A DNA stretch of 64,000 bases from Roseateles subflavus (GTDB lineage: Bacteria > Pseudomonadota > Gammaproteobacteria > Burkholderiales > Burkholderiaceae_C): contig NZ_JASVDS010000004.1 of the NCBI RefSeq assembly GCF_030285365.1, positions 186,001-250,000 on the forward strand, read 5' to 3'. A model generated the notes under the pieces. It ran no database searches. It was not told where the DNA came from and worked only from the letters and a program-made list of their open reading frames with translations. How positions within the stretch are numbered: position 1 is the stretch's first letter; the number at the start of each line of letters is the position of its first letter. The position numbers and the translations under genes were made by a program. Positions 35,478-44,700 of the stretch are shown here, one piece after another.

Positions 35478-36089
35478 ATGGCATTCGATACCTGGGTTCT
35501 CTACCTGCTGGCCGCCACCGGCCTGTCCCTGTCCCCCGGCCCCAACGGCCTGCTCGCGCTGACGCATGGCGCGCTGCACGGGCGGCAGCGGGCCTTGTGG
35601 ACCATCTGTGGCGGCGCCCTGGGCTTCGTGGGGGTGATTGCACTGTCCATGTTCGGCATCGCCGCGCTGCTCAAGAGCTCGCTGTTGTGGCTGACGGTGC
35701 TGAAATGGGTCGGTGGCGCCTACCTCTTCTGGCTGGGCGTGCAGGTGTGGCGATCGCCGCCAATCGGTGTGGACCTGCCCACCCAGGCGGCCCCGCGCAG
35801 CGGCGCGTCGATGTTCCGGCAGGGGGCGCTGTCGGCGCTGACGAATCCGAAGGGCCTGCTGTTCTTCGCGGCCTTCCTGCCCCAGTTCATCGATCCCACC
35901 CGCAGCCTGTGGGTCCAGTTCGCCATCCTTGCCGGCACCTTTGCCGTGGTGGAATTCCTCACCGAATGGGGCCTCGCGAGTGCCGCGCATCGCATCAGCC
36001 CCTGGCTCCAGCGGGTGGGGCGGCGTTTCAACCGGGGCTGCGGCGGGGTCTTCATGGCCCTGGGGGCGGCGCTGCCCCTGCGCGCCTGA
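35478..36089 (+). CDS. LysE/RhtB family amino-acid exporter
   Basis: A 203-residue inner-membrane protein with about six helices. The N-terminal motif GLSLSPGPNGLLALTHGALHG and the later QGALSALTNPKGLLFFAAFLPQFI are the two family signatures. It likely exports a neutral or basic amino acid or a homoserine-lactone-like metabolite. It follows the GST by 65 bases. A hairpin after the stop separates it from the convergent MFS gene. Confidence 0.93.
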   Translation: MAFDTWVLYLLAATGLSLSPGPNGLLALTHGALHGRQRALWTICGGALGFVGVIALSMFGIAALLKSSLLWLTVLKWVGGAYLFWLGVQVWRSPPIGVDLPTQAAPRSGASMFRQGALSALTNPKGLLFFAAFLPQFIDPTRSLWVQFAILAGTFAVVEFLTEWGLASAAHRISPWLQRVGRRFNRGCGGVFMALGAALPLRA

Positions 36090-36108
36090 GGGCGCCGGCC
36101 CGCCCATG

Positions 36109-36132
36109 AAAAACGGACGCCGCAGCGTCCGT
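36109..36132 (-). terminator. terminator of the MFS gene
   Basis: On the minus strand ACGGACGC (36132-36125) pairs with GCGTCCGT (36120-36113) around a 4-base loop and runs into a T-run (the AAAAA at 36109-36113 on the plus strand). It is poor in the opposite direction, so it serves the MFS gene. Confidence 0.75.
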
Positions 36133-36154
36133 TGTCTGTTGCGGGGAGGCGGCG

Positions 36155-37486
36155 TCAGTCCTTGATCGTCTGCAGCCGGCGGTTCACGCGCAGTGCCAGC
36201 AGCGTGGCCGCCACGCCCGAGAGCAGGTAGAGGCTCACCGAGATCAGGCCGAACTCCGCCGAGAGGCCCAGCGCCACCAGCGGCGCGAAGGCCGCGCCCA
36301 GCAGCCAGGCGAGGTCGGCCGTCAGCGCGGCGCCGGTGTAGCGGAACTGCGGCAGGAAGTTGGACGTCACCGTGCCCGCGGCCTGGCCATAGGACAGGCC
36401 CAGCAGGATGAAGCCGACGAGGATGAACATGTCCTGGCCCAGCGCGCCGCCCTTGAGCAGCGGGGGCGTCACCAGCGCGAAGAGCCCGATGGCGATGGCC
36501 ACGGCGCCCAGCGTGCGGCGACGGCCGAAGGTGTCCGCCAGCAGGCCGGACAGCGGCATGGCCGCCGCGGCGAGCAGGGCACCGACCACCTGCACCACAA
36601 GGAAATCTCCCACGTCCTGCTTCGCGAACAGCAGGATCCAGGACAGCGGGAAGACCGTCACGATGTGGAAGAGGGCGTAGCTGGACAGCGAAGCGAAGGC
36701 GCCGATCAGCACGTTGTGGCCTTGCTGGCGCATCAGCTCGCCCTCGTTGCAGGGCTCCAGCTCATGGGCCTGCAGCTCGCGTTCGTATTCATGGGTGACG
36801 ACCAGGCGCAGGCGGGCGAACAGCGCCACGACGTTGATCGAGAAGGCTGCAAAGAAGGGGTAGCGCCAACCCCAGGAGAGGAAGTCGGCGCTGTTCAGGT
36901 GCGTCCAGAGATAGGCGAAGAGCCCGCTGGCCACGAAGAAGCCCAGCGGCGCGCCCAGCTGCCCCAGCATGGCGTACCAGCCGCGCCTGTGCTCGGGCGC
37001 ATTGAGGGCCAGCAGCGAGGGCAGGCCGTCCCAGGAACCGCCCAGTGCGAGGCCCTGGCCCACGCGGAAGAGCGCCAGCAGCCAGATGGCCGAGGCGCCG
37101 AGGGTGGCGTACCCCGGCAGCATGGCCATGCCCGCCGTGGACGCGCCCAGCAGGAACAGCGCGACGGTGAGCTTGACGCTGCGGCCCCAGCGGCGCTGGA
37201 TGGCCATGCTCAGGAGCGATCCGATCGGGCGCACGACAAAGGCCAGCGCGAAGAGCGCAAAGGCATAGAGCGTGCCCGTGAGCGGGCTGGCAAAGGGGAA
37301 GAAGAGGGCCGGGAACACCAGCACGGAGGCAATGCCGTAGACGAAGAAGTCGAAATACTCGGACGCACGCCCGATCACGACCCCCACGGCGATGTCGCCC
37401 GGGGCGACGTTCTCCTGCTTCGAATCGGCCCCGCCGGGGCTGACCGCGCTCAAGGAATTCAGGGGCAGGGCACTGCTGGTAACCAT
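36155..37486 (-). CDS. MFS transporter, metabolite:H+ symporter (ShiA/ProP-like)
   Basis: A 12-helix MFS protein of about 443 residues. The loop 2-3 motif FVVRPIGSLLSMAIQRRWGRS and the repeated LSGLLADTFGRRRTL in the second half are diagnostic of the MHS subfamily. YFDFFVYGIASVLVFPALFFP in TM1 is typical. It takes up organic acids or osmolytes with protons. An in-frame ATG at 37519 would add 11 residues (MSTIGHFVPGP) but lies inside the FNR-box-like dyad at 37513-37526, so the ATG at 37486 is used; both lack a strong ribosome-binding site. Confidence 0.88.
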   Translation of the reverse strand: MVTSSALPLNSLSAVSPGGADSKQENVAPGDIAVGVVIGRASEYFDFFVYGIASVLVFPALFFPFASPLTGTLYAFALFALAFVVRPIGSLLSMAIQRRWGRSVKLTVALFLLGASTAGMAMLPGYATLGASAIWLLALFRVGQGLALGGSWDGLPSLLALNAPEHRRGWYAMLGQLGAPLGFFVASGLFAYLWTHLNSADFLSWGWRYPFFAAFSINVVALFARLRLVVTHEYERELQAHELEPCNEGELMRQQGHNVLIGAFASLSSYALFHIVTVFPLSWILLFAKQDVGDFLVVQVVGALLAAAAMPLSGLLADTFGRRRTLGAVAIAIGLFALVTPPLLKGGALGQDMFILVGFILLGLSYGQAAGTVTSNFLPQFRYTGAALTADLAWLLGAAFAPLVALGLSAEFGLISVSLYLLSGVAATLLALRVNRRLQTIKD

Positions 37487-37512
37487 GGGACCTGGGACAA
37501 AATGTCCAATCG

Positions 37513-37526
37513 TTGACATGGGTCAA
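37513..37526. promoter_or_regulatory. FNR/ANR-box-like dyad upstream of cyoA
   Basis: TTGAC-ATGG-GTCAA (37513-37526) closely matches the FNR/ANR half-site pair TTGAT/C-N4-A/GTCAA. It lies 57-70 bases before cyoA and about seven bases upstream of a TACATT -10-like element (37533-37538), so binding would be expected to repress. FNR/ANR repression of cyo under low oxygen is known in other bacteria. Confidence 0.5.
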
Positions 37527-37582
37527 TCAGGATACATTCGCGCCCGAAACGCAAGCTCGTTAACCCGGCGCTGGTTATCCCG

Positions 37583-38656
37583 ATGTATAGAAAACCCCTG
37601 TTGTCCCCGGCCTCCGTGGCCCCCGCTCTGCGCCGCTCCGTGATGGCGCTGGCAGCGCTGCCGCTGGCCGCCTGCAACACCGTGGTGATGAACCCCTCCG
37701 GCGACATCGCGCGCCAGCAGGCGGACCTCGTCACCACCTCGACGCTGCTGATGCTGCTGATCATCGTGCCGGTGATCCTGCTGACGCTGCTGTTCGCCTG
37801 GCGCTACCGCCAGTCCAACCAGGCCGCCACCTACACCCCCGACTGGGACCACAGCACCAAGCTGGAGCTCATCATTTGGGGCGCGCCGCTGCTGATCATC
37901 ATTGCGCTGGGCGCGATCACCTGGATCAGCACCCACAAGCTGGACCCCTATCGCCCGCTGGAGCGTCTGGACGAGTCCCGCCCGATCCCCACCGGCGTGA
38001 AGCCGCTGGAGGTGGAGGTGGTGGCGCTGGACTGGAAGTGGCTGTTCCTCTACCCCGAGCAGGGCATCGCCACCGTCAACGAGCTCGCCGCCCCGGTGGA
38101 TCGCCCGATCCGCTTCAAGATCACGGCGTCCACGGTGATGAACGCCTTCTACATCCCCGCGCTGGCCGGCCAGATCTACGCCATGCCGGGCATGCAGACG
38201 CAGCTGCACGCGGTCATCAACCAGCCGGGCCAGTTCGACGGCTTCTCCGCGAACTTCAGCGGTGACGGCTTCTCGCACATGCGCTTCAAGTTCCACGGCC
38301 TGTCGGAGGCCGACTTCAACGCCTGGGTCGCCAAGGCCAAGGCCGAGGGCAGCGAGCTGAGCCGTGCCGACTACCTGAAGCTCGAACAGCCCAGCGAGAA
38401 GGAGCCCGTGCGCCGCTACGCCCGCGTGGCCGACGGTCTCTACGACGCCATCCTCAACCGCTGCGTGGACAGCGCCAAGATGTGCATGGGCCAGATGATG
38501 GCCATCGATGCGGCCGGCGGCCAGGGCAAGGGCGGCGTGGACGGTGTTTCCCGCAAGGCCTGGGGCCAGGGCGAGAAGTCGTTCGTGACCGCCCAGTGCA
38601 CCCCGGCCAACGCCGACCAGTTCCTCCCCGCGCCCGCCGCGGCCCGCCAAGATTGA
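37583..38656 (+). CDS. cyoA: cytochrome bo3 ubiquinol oxidase subunit II
   Basis: A 357-residue membrane-anchored subunit. It has a lipobox LAAC (28-31, Cys31 lipidated), two helices (about 50-72 and 95-115) and a periplasmic cupredoxin domain with VVALDWKWLFLYPEQGIATVNEL, FKITASTVMNAFYIPALAGQIYAMPGM and no CuA ligands, as expected for a quinol rather than a cytochrome c oxidase. The C-terminal half carries the family DGLYDAILNRCV region. It starts the cyoABCD operon and lies just after a divergent region with the FNR-like box. Confidence 0.97.
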   Translation: MYRKPLLSPASVAPALRRSVMALAALPLAACNTVVMNPSGDIARQQADLVTTSTLLMLLIIVPVILLTLLFAWRYRQSNQAATYTPDWDHSTKLELIIWGAPLLIIIALGAITWISTHKLDPYRPLERLDESRPIPTGVKPLEVEVVALDWKWLFLYPEQGIATVNELAAPVDRPIRFKITASTVMNAFYIPALAGQIYAMPGMQTQLHAVINQPGQFDGFSANFSGDGFSHMRFKFHGLSEADFNAWVAKAKAEGSELSRADYLKLEQPSEKEPVRRYARVADGLYDAILNRCVDSAKMCMGQMMAIDAAGGQGKGGVDGVSRKAWGQGEKSFVTAQCTPANADQFLPAPAAARQD

Positions 38657-38673
38657 TCCGCTGAAGCTCCAAG

Positions 38674-40683
38674 ATGTCTGACGCTCAAGACCTCAGCCGC
38701 CTCGTGTTCGGGCGGCTCACGTGGGACGCGATCCCCCTGCATGAACCCATCCTGCTCGCCACCTTCGCCGGCGTCGTGCTGGGCGGGCTGGCCATGCTCT
38801 TCCTGCTGACCAAGTACCGCCTGTGGGGCGTGCTGTGGCGTGACTGGATCACCAGCATCGACCACAAGAAGATCGGCATCATGTACATCATCCTGGGCCT
38901 CGTGATGCTGCTGCGCGGCTTCGCGGACGCCCTGATGATGCGGGCCCAGCAGGCCATCTCCTTCGGGGATCAGGTCGGCTTCCTGCCGCCGCACCACTAC
39001 GACCAGATCTTCACCGCCCACGGCGTGATCATGATCTTCTTCGTGGCGATGCCCCTGGTGACGGGCTTCATGAACTACGTGGTGCCGCTGCAGATCGGCG
39101 CCCGTGACGTGGCCTTCCCCTTCCTGAACAACTTCAGCTTCTGGATGACCGCCAGCGGCGCCATCCTGATCATGATGTCGCTGTTCGTGGGCGAGTTCGC
39201 CCGCACCGGCTGGCTGGCCTACCCGCCGCTGTCGGGCATCCTGGCGAGCCCGGGCGTGGGGGTGGACTACTACATCTGGTCCCTGCAGATCGCCGGCGTG
39301 GGCACCACGCTCTCCGGCATCAACCTGATCGCGACCATCATCAAGATGCGCGCGCCGGGCATGACGATGATGAAGATGCCCGTCTTCACCTGGACCAGCC
39401 TGTGCACCAACGTGCTGATCGTGGCCGCCTTCCCGGTGCTGACCGCCGTGCTGGTGCTGCTCTCGCTGGACCGCTACATCGGCACCAACTTCTTCACGAC
39501 GGACCTGGGCGGCAACGCCATGGTCTACGTGAACCTGATCTGGATCTGGGGCCACCCCGAGGTCTACATCCTGGTGCTGCCGGTCTTCGGCATCTTCTCG
39601 GAAGTCGTGGCCACCTTCAGCCGCAAGAAGCTGTTCGGCTATGCCTCCATGGTCTATGCCACGGTCGTGATCACGATCCTGTCGTACCTGGTGTGGCTGC
39701 ACCACTTCTTCACCATGGGCTCGGGCGCCAGCGTGAACTCGTTCTTCGGGATCACGACCATGATCATCTCGATCCCGACCGGGGCGAAGATCTTCAACTG
39801 GCTCTTCACCATGTATCGCGGCCGCATCAACTTCGATGTGCCCATGCTGTGGACGGTGGGCTTCATGGTCACCTTCGTGATCGGCGGCATGACCGGCGTG
39901 CTGCTCGCCGTGCCCCCGGCGGACTTCGTGCTGCACAACAGCCTGTTCCTGATCGCCCACTTCCACAACGTCATCATCGGCGGCGTGCTCTTCGGCCTGA
40001 TGGCGGGCATCACCTTCTGGTTCCCCAAGGCCTTCGGCTACAAGCTCGATCCGTTCTGGGGCAAGTGCAGCTTCTGGTTCTGGTTCGTGGGCTTCTACCT
40101 GGCCTTCATGCCGCTGTACGTCCTGGGCCTGATGGGCGTGACCCGCCGCATGAGCCACTTCGAGGACCCCTCGCTGCAGATCTGGTTCCAGATCGCGGCC
40201 CTGGGTGCCGTGCTGATCGCCCTGGGCATCGGCAGCTTCCTGATCCAGCTGGTGGTCAGCTACCTGCGTCGCGAACAGCTGCGCGACGAGACCGGTGACC
40301 CCTGGGACGGCCGCACGCTGGAGTGGTCCACGTCCTCGCCGCCGCCGGACTACAACTTCGCCTTCACGCCCGTCGTGCATGAGCTGGACGCCTGGCACCA
40401 CATGAAGAAGCTCGGCGTGAAGCGCCCGACCAGCGGCTTCGTGGACATCCACATGCCGGCCAACACGGCCGCGGGCGTGGTGATCGCCGGCCTGTCGACC
40501 CTGTTCGGCTTCGCGATGATCTGGCACATGTGGCTCGTGGCCGGCGTGAGCTTCCTCGTGACGATCGTGGCCGTCCTCGTCCACACCTTCAACTACAAGC
40601 GCGACTACTACATCCAGGCCGATGCCGTGAAGCGCAGCGAGGACGCCCGCACCGCCCACCTGGCGGCGCTGGCCGCCCGCTGA
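38674..40683 (+). CDS. cyoB: cytochrome bo3 ubiquinol oxidase subunit I
   Basis: A 669-residue, 15-helix heme-copper oxidase core. The low-spin heme and copper ligands lie in [26 protein letters not shown] and [12 protein letters not shown], and the quinone-site region is near the N terminus ([23 protein letters not shown]). It reduces oxygen to water using ubiquinol and pumps protons across the inner membrane. It is 17 bases after cyoA. Confidence 0.98.
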   Translation: MSDAQDLSRLVFGRLTWDAIPLHEPILLATFAGVVLGGLAMLFLLTKYRLWGVLWRDWITSIDHKKIGIMYIILGLVMLLRGFADALMMRAQQAISFGDQVGFLPPHHYDQIFTAHGVIMIFFVAMPLVTGFMNYVVPLQIGARDVAFPFLNNFSFWMTASGAILIMMSLFVGEFARTGWLAYPPLSGILASPGVGVDYYIWSLQIAGVGTTLSGINLIATIIKMRAPGMTMMKMPVFTWTSLCTNVLIVAAFPVLTAVLVLLSLDRYIGTNFFTTDLGGNAMVYVNLIWIWGHPEVYILVLPVFGIFSEVVATFSRKKLFGYASMVYATVVITILSYLVWLHHFFTMGSGASVNSFFGITTMIISIPTGAKIFNWLFTMYRGRINFDVPMLWTVGFMVTFVIGGMTGVLLAVPPADFVLHNSLFLIAHFHNVIIGGVLFGLMAGITFWFPKAFGYKLDPFWGKCSFWFWFVGFYLAFMPLYVLGLMGVTRRMSHFEDPSLQIWFQIAALGAVLIALGIGSFLIQLVVSYLRREQLRDETGDPWDGRTLEWSTSSPPPDYNFAFTPVVHELDAWHHMKKLGVKRPTSGFVDIHMPANTAAGVVIAGLSTLFGFAMIWHMWLVAGVSFLVTIVAVLVHTFNYKRDYYIQADAVKRSEDARTAHLAALAAR

Positions 40684-40710
40684 ACCGCTGCTGACCTGGA
40701 GGACCGATTC

Positions 40711-41337
40711 ATGAGTCACACCATTTCCCTGACCGAAGCCGGCGGCGCGCCGCGCTTCTACGACCTGAAGGGCGAGCACCACCCGCAGCAGGGCACCCTG
40801 CTGGGCTTCTGGCTCTACCTGATGAGCGACTGCCTCATCTTCGCGGTGCTGTTCGCGGTGTTCGCGGTGCTGGGCAAGTCCTATGCCGCCGGCCCCTCGG
40901 GCGCCGATCTCTTCGACCTGCCCCTGGTGGCGGTGAACACGGGCTTCCTGCTGTTCTCGTCCATCACCTATGGGCTGGCGATGATCGCCATGAACCACGG
41001 CAAGAAGCAGCATCTGCTGATCTGGCTGGCGGTCACGGGTCTGTTCGGCGCGGCCTTCCTCGGCCTCGAGCTGTACGAGTTCGCCCACCTGATCCATGAA
41101 GGCGCCGGCCCGCAGCGCAGCGCCTTCCTGTCGGCCTTCTTCACGCTGGTCGGCACGCACGGCCTGCACGTCACCTTCGGCATCATCTGGCTCGTCACGC
41201 TGATGATCCAGGTGGGCAAGCATGGCCTCATCAAGGAGAACAAGCGTCGCCTGATCTGCCTGTCGATGTTCTGGCACTTCCTGGACGTGGTGTGGATCGG
41301 TGTCTTCACCTTCGTCTACCTGATGGGGTCGATGTGA
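40711..41337 (+). CDS. cyoC: cytochrome bo3 ubiquinol oxidase subunit III
   Basis: A 208-residue five-helix protein. The motifs [25 protein letters not shown] and [18 protein letters not shown] are subunit-III signatures. It stabilises the core. A palindromic repeat lies in the 121-base gap before cyoD. Confidence 0.97.
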   Translation: MSHTISLTEAGGAPRFYDLKGEHHPQQGTLLGFWLYLMSDCLIFAVLFAVFAVLGKSYAAGPSGADLFDLPLVAVNTGFLLFSSITYGLAMIAMNHGKKQHLLIWLAVTGLFGAAFLGLELYEFAHLIHEGAGPQRSAFLSAFFTLVGTHGLHVTFGIIWLVTLMIQVGKHGLIKENKRRLICLSMFWHFLDVVWIGVFTFVYLMGSM

Positions 41338-41338
41338 C

Positions 41339-41401
41339 CCACCCCCTACGGCCTGCGGCCGCCCCCACGAGGGGGCGCGCTTGGCAGCCCGGCAAAGCCG
41401 G
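41339..41401. repeat. REP-like palindromic repeat inside the cyo operon
   Basis: Two adjacent perfect dyads, GGCC-TGC-GGCC (41350-41360) and GCCCCC-ACGA-GGGGGC (41361-41376), are followed by CCGGC-AAA-GCCGG near the end of the stretch. The sequence begins CCACCCCCTACGGCCTG. Repeats of this style are scattered in Comamonadaceae and relatives. Between two subunit genes of one operon it could tune the amounts of CyoC and CyoD. Confidence 0.55.
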
Positions 41402-41458
41402 ATCTGCAAGCGCCGCTGGGCTTGGGAGGCCTACTGCTAAGACTGATTGAGAAGTCAC

Positions 41459-41842
41459 ATGAGCGAACAACATCACGATCAACACGCTGATCACGGCCAC
41501 CACGACGATGACCTGGCCTACCACGCCACGGTCAAGGGCTATGTGATCGGCTTCCTGCTGTCCGTCGTGCTGACGGCCATTCCCTTCTGGCTGGTGATGG
41601 GCCAGGTGCTGCCGTCCAAGAACGCCACCGCGCTGGTGATCCTCGCCTTCGCGGCCGTTCAGATGGTCGTGCACATGATCTATTTCCTGCACATGAACAG
41701 CAAGGTCGAGGGCGGCTGGTCCCTGCTGGCGCTGATCTTCACCGCGGCGCTGGTGCTGATCATGCTGTCGGGCTCCATCTGGGTCATGTACCACATGAAC
41801 ACCAACATGATGCCCGTGCACGACATGCGCAACCTGCCCTGA
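41459..41842 (+). CDS. cyoD: cytochrome bo3 ubiquinol oxidase subunit IV
   Basis: A 127-residue three-helix subunit from ATG 41459; a start four codons earlier (41447) is less likely. It opens with a His/Asp-rich stretch (SEQHHDQHADHGHHDDD) and keeps the CyoD helix AAVQMVVHMIYFLHM. It assists heme and copper insertion and assembly of the oxidase. Confidence 0.95.
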   Translation: MSEQHHDQHADHGHHDDDLAYHATVKGYVIGFLLSVVLTAIPFWLVMGQVLPSKNATALVILAFAAVQMVVHMIYFLHMNSKVEGGWSLLALIFTAALVLIMLSGSIWVMYHMNTNMMPVHDMRNLP

Positions 41843-41879
41843 TGACGGACGATCGGTGCCTGCCGCCGATCGCATCACC

Positions 41880-42650
41880 ATGACGCCTCCGCCCCGCCTC
41901 GCTGCCTCCCGTCGCCCCTCCTGGCGCCTGCTGGCGGTGACGCTGGGCGGTGCCGTTCTGGTCGCCGTCTTCCTCGCCCTGGCCACCTGGCAGTGCCAGC
42001 GTCTGGCCTGGAAGGAGGCGCTCATCGCCCGCGTGGCCGCGAGCCAGGCGGGCGCGCCGCAGCCGCTGCCGCCCGTGCAGGACTGGCCGCAGGTGCGGCG
42101 CGACACCCACGAGTACCAGCGTGTCCGCGTGAGCGGCCGCTTCGACCCCACCCGGGAGACGCTGGTGCAGGCCAGCACCGTGCTGGGCACCGGCTGGTGG
42201 GTCCTCACGCCGCTGCAGACGCCGGACGGCCGCTGGGTGCTGGTCAACCGCGGCTTCGTGGACGCCGCGCACCGCTCGCCGGAAGCGCATGCACCTGTGG
42301 CCGGCGAACTCACGCTGGAGGGCCTGCTGCGCCTGAGCGAGCCCGAGGGGCGGCTCTGGCAGCACAACGACGCGGGGGCAGGGCGCTGGTACTCGCGGGA
42401 CGTGCCGGCCATCGCGGCGGCGCGCGGGCTCGCCGGCGAGGTCGCGCCCTTCTTCATCGACGCCAGCGAAGGCGCAGAAGGGCAGTGGCCCCGCGCCGGG
42501 CTGACCGTCCTGGCTTTCAGCAACAATCACCTCCTGTACGCCCTGACGTGGCTGGCCCTGGCGGCCATGGTGTCGGCGGCGGTGGTGTTTGTGTGGCGCT
42601 ACGAGCGGCGCCAAGTCCCCGGAGCGGCAGCCCTTGAACCAGACGCTTGA
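41880..42650 (+). CDS. SURF1 family oxidase assembly protein
   Basis: A 256-residue membrane protein with two helices, at about residues 19-37 and near the C terminus (LALAAMVSAAVVFVWRYER). The family motifs LATWQCQRLAWKEALI, GRFDPTRETLVQ, GWWVLTPLQTPDGRWVLVNRGFV and NNHLLYALTWLALA are all present. SURF1 helps deliver heme to subunit I of heme-copper oxidases and is more usual with cytochrome c oxidase; here it follows cyoD by 37 bases and probably serves the bo3 enzyme. It overlaps the RegB-like gene. Confidence 0.95.
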   Translation: MTPPPRLAASRRPSWRLLAVTLGGAVLVAVFLALATWQCQRLAWKEALIARVAASQAGAPQPLPPVQDWPQVRRDTHEYQRVRVSGRFDPTRETLVQASTVLGTGWWVLTPLQTPDGRWVLVNRGFVDAAHRSPEAHAPVAGELTLEGLLRLSEPEGRLWQHNDAGAGRWYSRDVPAIAAARGLAGEVAPFFIDASEGAEGQWPRAGLTVLAFSNNHLLYALTWLALAAMVSAAVVFVWRYERRQVPGAAALEPDA

Positions 42651-44013
42651 AGCGCAGGAGCAGGCCGAGGTCGCGCACCTCGGTGCGGCCGGCCGCGCCT
42701 CGGAGGCGCTGGCCGGGCGGCGCAATCTGCTGCAGCTGATCCAGCTGCGCTGGCTGGCCGTGGCCGGGCAGCTGGCCACCATCCTCACGGTCCACTTCCT
42801 GCTCGCCATCCGCCTGCCACTGGCGGAGATGCTGACGCTGCTGGGCGCGCTGGCCCTCTTCAACCTGGCGAGCTGGCTGCACAGCCGCAGCGGGCGGGAC
42901 GTGAGCAACGGCGCGCTGTTCGGCGGCGTGCTGATCGACGTCGCGGTGCTCAGCGGCCAGCTCTACTACAGCGGCGGCATCACCAATCCCTTCTGCTTCC
43001 TCTTCCTGCTGCAGATCGCGGTGGGCACGGTGCTGCTGCGCCCGGCCTACATCTGGGCCATGGTCTTCATCGCGAGCGTGAGCTTCATGACGCTCACGCA
43101 TGTCTACCGCCCCGTGGCGCTGCCGGACGTGGACGTGCCGGCGCTCTCGGTGCACTTTGTGGGCGGCCTGCTGCTGTGCTTCCTGCTCAACGCGGTGCTG
43201 CTGGTCGTCTTCATGCACCGGATCGTGCGCAACCTGCGCCAGCGGGACGCAAGCCTGGCCAAGCTGCGCCAGCGCGCGGCGGAAGAGGAGCACATCGTGC
43301 GCATGGGCCTGCTGGCCTCGGGCGCCGCACATGAGCTCGGGACGCCGCTGGCCACGCTGTCGGTGATCTTGGGCGACTGGGCCCGCATGGCGCCGTTCGC
43401 GGGCGACCCCGAGCTGCGCGAGGAGATCGAGGAGATGCAGTTGCAGCTCAAGCGCTGCAAGACCATCGTCAGCGGCATCCTGCTGTCGGCCGGCGAGGCC
43501 CGCGGCGAGGCCCCGGCACAGACGCATCTGCATGCCTTCCTGGAAGAGCTCGTGACGCAGTGGCGCCGCACGCGCCCGGCCCGGGCGCTGCATTTCGAGG
43601 CCGGGGACCTGCCGGATGTGCCGATGTACTCGGACTTCGCGCTGCGCCAGATGGTCGACAACGTGCTGGACAACGCCCTCGAGGCCCGCCCGGACGGCGA
43701 GATCACGCTGCGCGCGGCACTGGAGCAGGACGGCGAGGTCCTGGCCCTCACCGTGCTCGACGAGGGGCCAGGTTTTGCCCCCGAGATGCTGGAGCGCTTC
43801 GGCAAGCCCTACCAGAGCAGCAAGGGCAAGCCCGGTGGCGGCCTGGGGCTGTTCCTGTCGGTCAACGTGGCGCGCAGCCTCGGTGGCAAGATCGAGGCCC
43901 GCAACCGCTGGGAGGGCGGCGCCGAAGTGGCCATGCGCCTGCCCCTGTCCAGCCTGAGCGTGCGGCGCGCGAGCGCCGCCCAACGACATCCGGAGTCCAA
44001 GCGTGGACGCTGA
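42634..44013 (+). CDS. regB: redox-sensing histidine kinase RegB/PrrB
   Basis: A 459-residue kinase, taken from TTG 42634 (GGAG nine bases upstream) or alternatively GTG 42589. Six membrane helices contain the strictly conserved ubiquinone-binding heptad GGITNPF (114-120). The H-box GAAHELGTPLATL carries His233, and Cys275 (LKRCKTIV) sits where the redox-active cysteine of RegB lies. The ATPase domain has DNVLDNALEA and GGGLGLFLS. The Reg/Prr system senses the quinone pool and oxygen and controls respiration. It is coupled to the cyo-SURF1 genes and overlaps regA by 11 bases. Confidence 0.95.
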   Translation: MNQTLEAQEQAEVAHLGAAGRASEALAGRRNLLQLIQLRWLAVAGQLATILTVHFLLAIRLPLAEMLTLLGALALFNLASWLHSRSGRDVSNGALFGGVLIDVAVLSGQLYYSGGITNPFCFLFLLQIAVGTVLLRPAYIWAMVFIASVSFMTLTHVYRPVALPDVDVPALSVHFVGGLLLCFLLNAVLLVVFMHRIVRNLRQRDASLAKLRQRAAEEEHIVRMGLLASGAAHELGTPLATLSVILGDWARMAPFAGDPELREEIEEMQLQLKRCKTIVSGILLSAGEARGEAPAQTHLHAFLEELVTQWRRTRPARALHFEAGDLPDVPMYSDFALRQMVDNVLDNALEARPDGEITLRAALEQDGEVLALTVLDEGPGFAPEMLERFGKPYQSSKGKPGGGLGLFLSVNVARSLGGKIEARNRWEGGAEVAMRLPLSSLSVRRASAAQRHPESKRGR

Positions 44014-44542
44014 AGACCGCCTGCTGCTGATCGTCGAGGACGACGACAGCTTCGCCCGCACCCTGATCCGCTCCTTCGAGCGGCGCGGCTACCGCGTGCT
44101 GCGCGCGGCCCACCTGGCCGAGGTCCAGGCGCACCTCGCCGAGCACCGCCCGGGCTTCGCGGTGGTCGACCTCAAGCTGGCCGGCGGCGACTCCGGCCTC
44201 GCCTGCGTGCAGGCCCTGCATGCGCACGACGAGTCCATGGTGATCGTGGTCCTGACCGGCTACGCCAGCATCGCCACGGCCGTCGAGGCCATCAAGCTGG
44301 GTGCCCGCCACTACCTGGCCAAGCCCGCCAACACCGACGACATCGAGGCCGCCTTCGACAAGGCCGAAGGTGATGTCGAGGTCGAGCTCACCGAGCGCAC
44401 CACGTCCATCAAGACCCTGGAGTGGGAGCGCATCCACGAGACCCTGGCCGAGACCGGCTTCAACATCTCCGAGACCGCCCGCCGCCTGGGCATGCATCGG
44501 CGGACGCTGGCGCGCAAGCTGGAGAAGCAGCGGGTGAAGTGA
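44003..44542 (+). CDS. regA: response regulator RegA/PrrA
   Basis: A 179-residue regulator starting at GTG 44003 inside the regB end. The receiver domain has Asp13-15 (VEDDD), phospho-acceptor Asp56 (VVDLKLAGGDSG) and Lys107 (YLAKPAN). A short proline-free linker leads to the Fis-type helix-turn-helix (HETLAETGFNISETARRLGMHRRTLARKLEKQ), the typical RegA C terminus. It is phosphorylated by RegB under reducing conditions and controls oxidase, photosynthesis and carbon-fixation genes in relatives. The linkage to cyo suggests direct control of that operon. Confidence 0.95.
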   Translation: MDAEDRLLLIVEDDDSFARTLIRSFERRGYRVLRAAHLAEVQAHLAEHRPGFAVVDLKLAGGDSGLACVQALHAHDESMVIVVLTGYASIATAVEAIKLGARHYLAKPANTDDIEAAFDKAEGDVEVELTERTTSIKTLEWERIHETLAETGFNISETARRLGMHRRTLARKLEKQRVK

Positions 44543-44700
44543 GGGGCGGGGCCAGGTCTTGCCTCCTCGGGCCTGCTTCCCGTTCATCCCATCCGCCGGC
44601 CCGCTCGACCCACCGTTCCGACCGCTCGTCTCGCCCCTGCCTTCCGGCACCCGGTGCCGCTTCGTTCCGCCGCTAGACTCCCGCCCACATCGGACGGCCC
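44543..44700. other. intergenic region between regA and macA
   Basis: 158 bases without a clear promoter or terminator. A copy of the recurrent oligomer GGGCCAGGTCTTGCC (44549-44563) follows the regA stop. A TAGACT hexamer near 44673 is a weak -10 candidate. Confidence 0.35.

Noticed and set aside
38440-41409. 989-codon minus-strand frame opposite cyoB and cyoC
   Set aside because: Antisense shadow with His/Glu/Gln-rich low complexity; the cyo genes are unambiguous.
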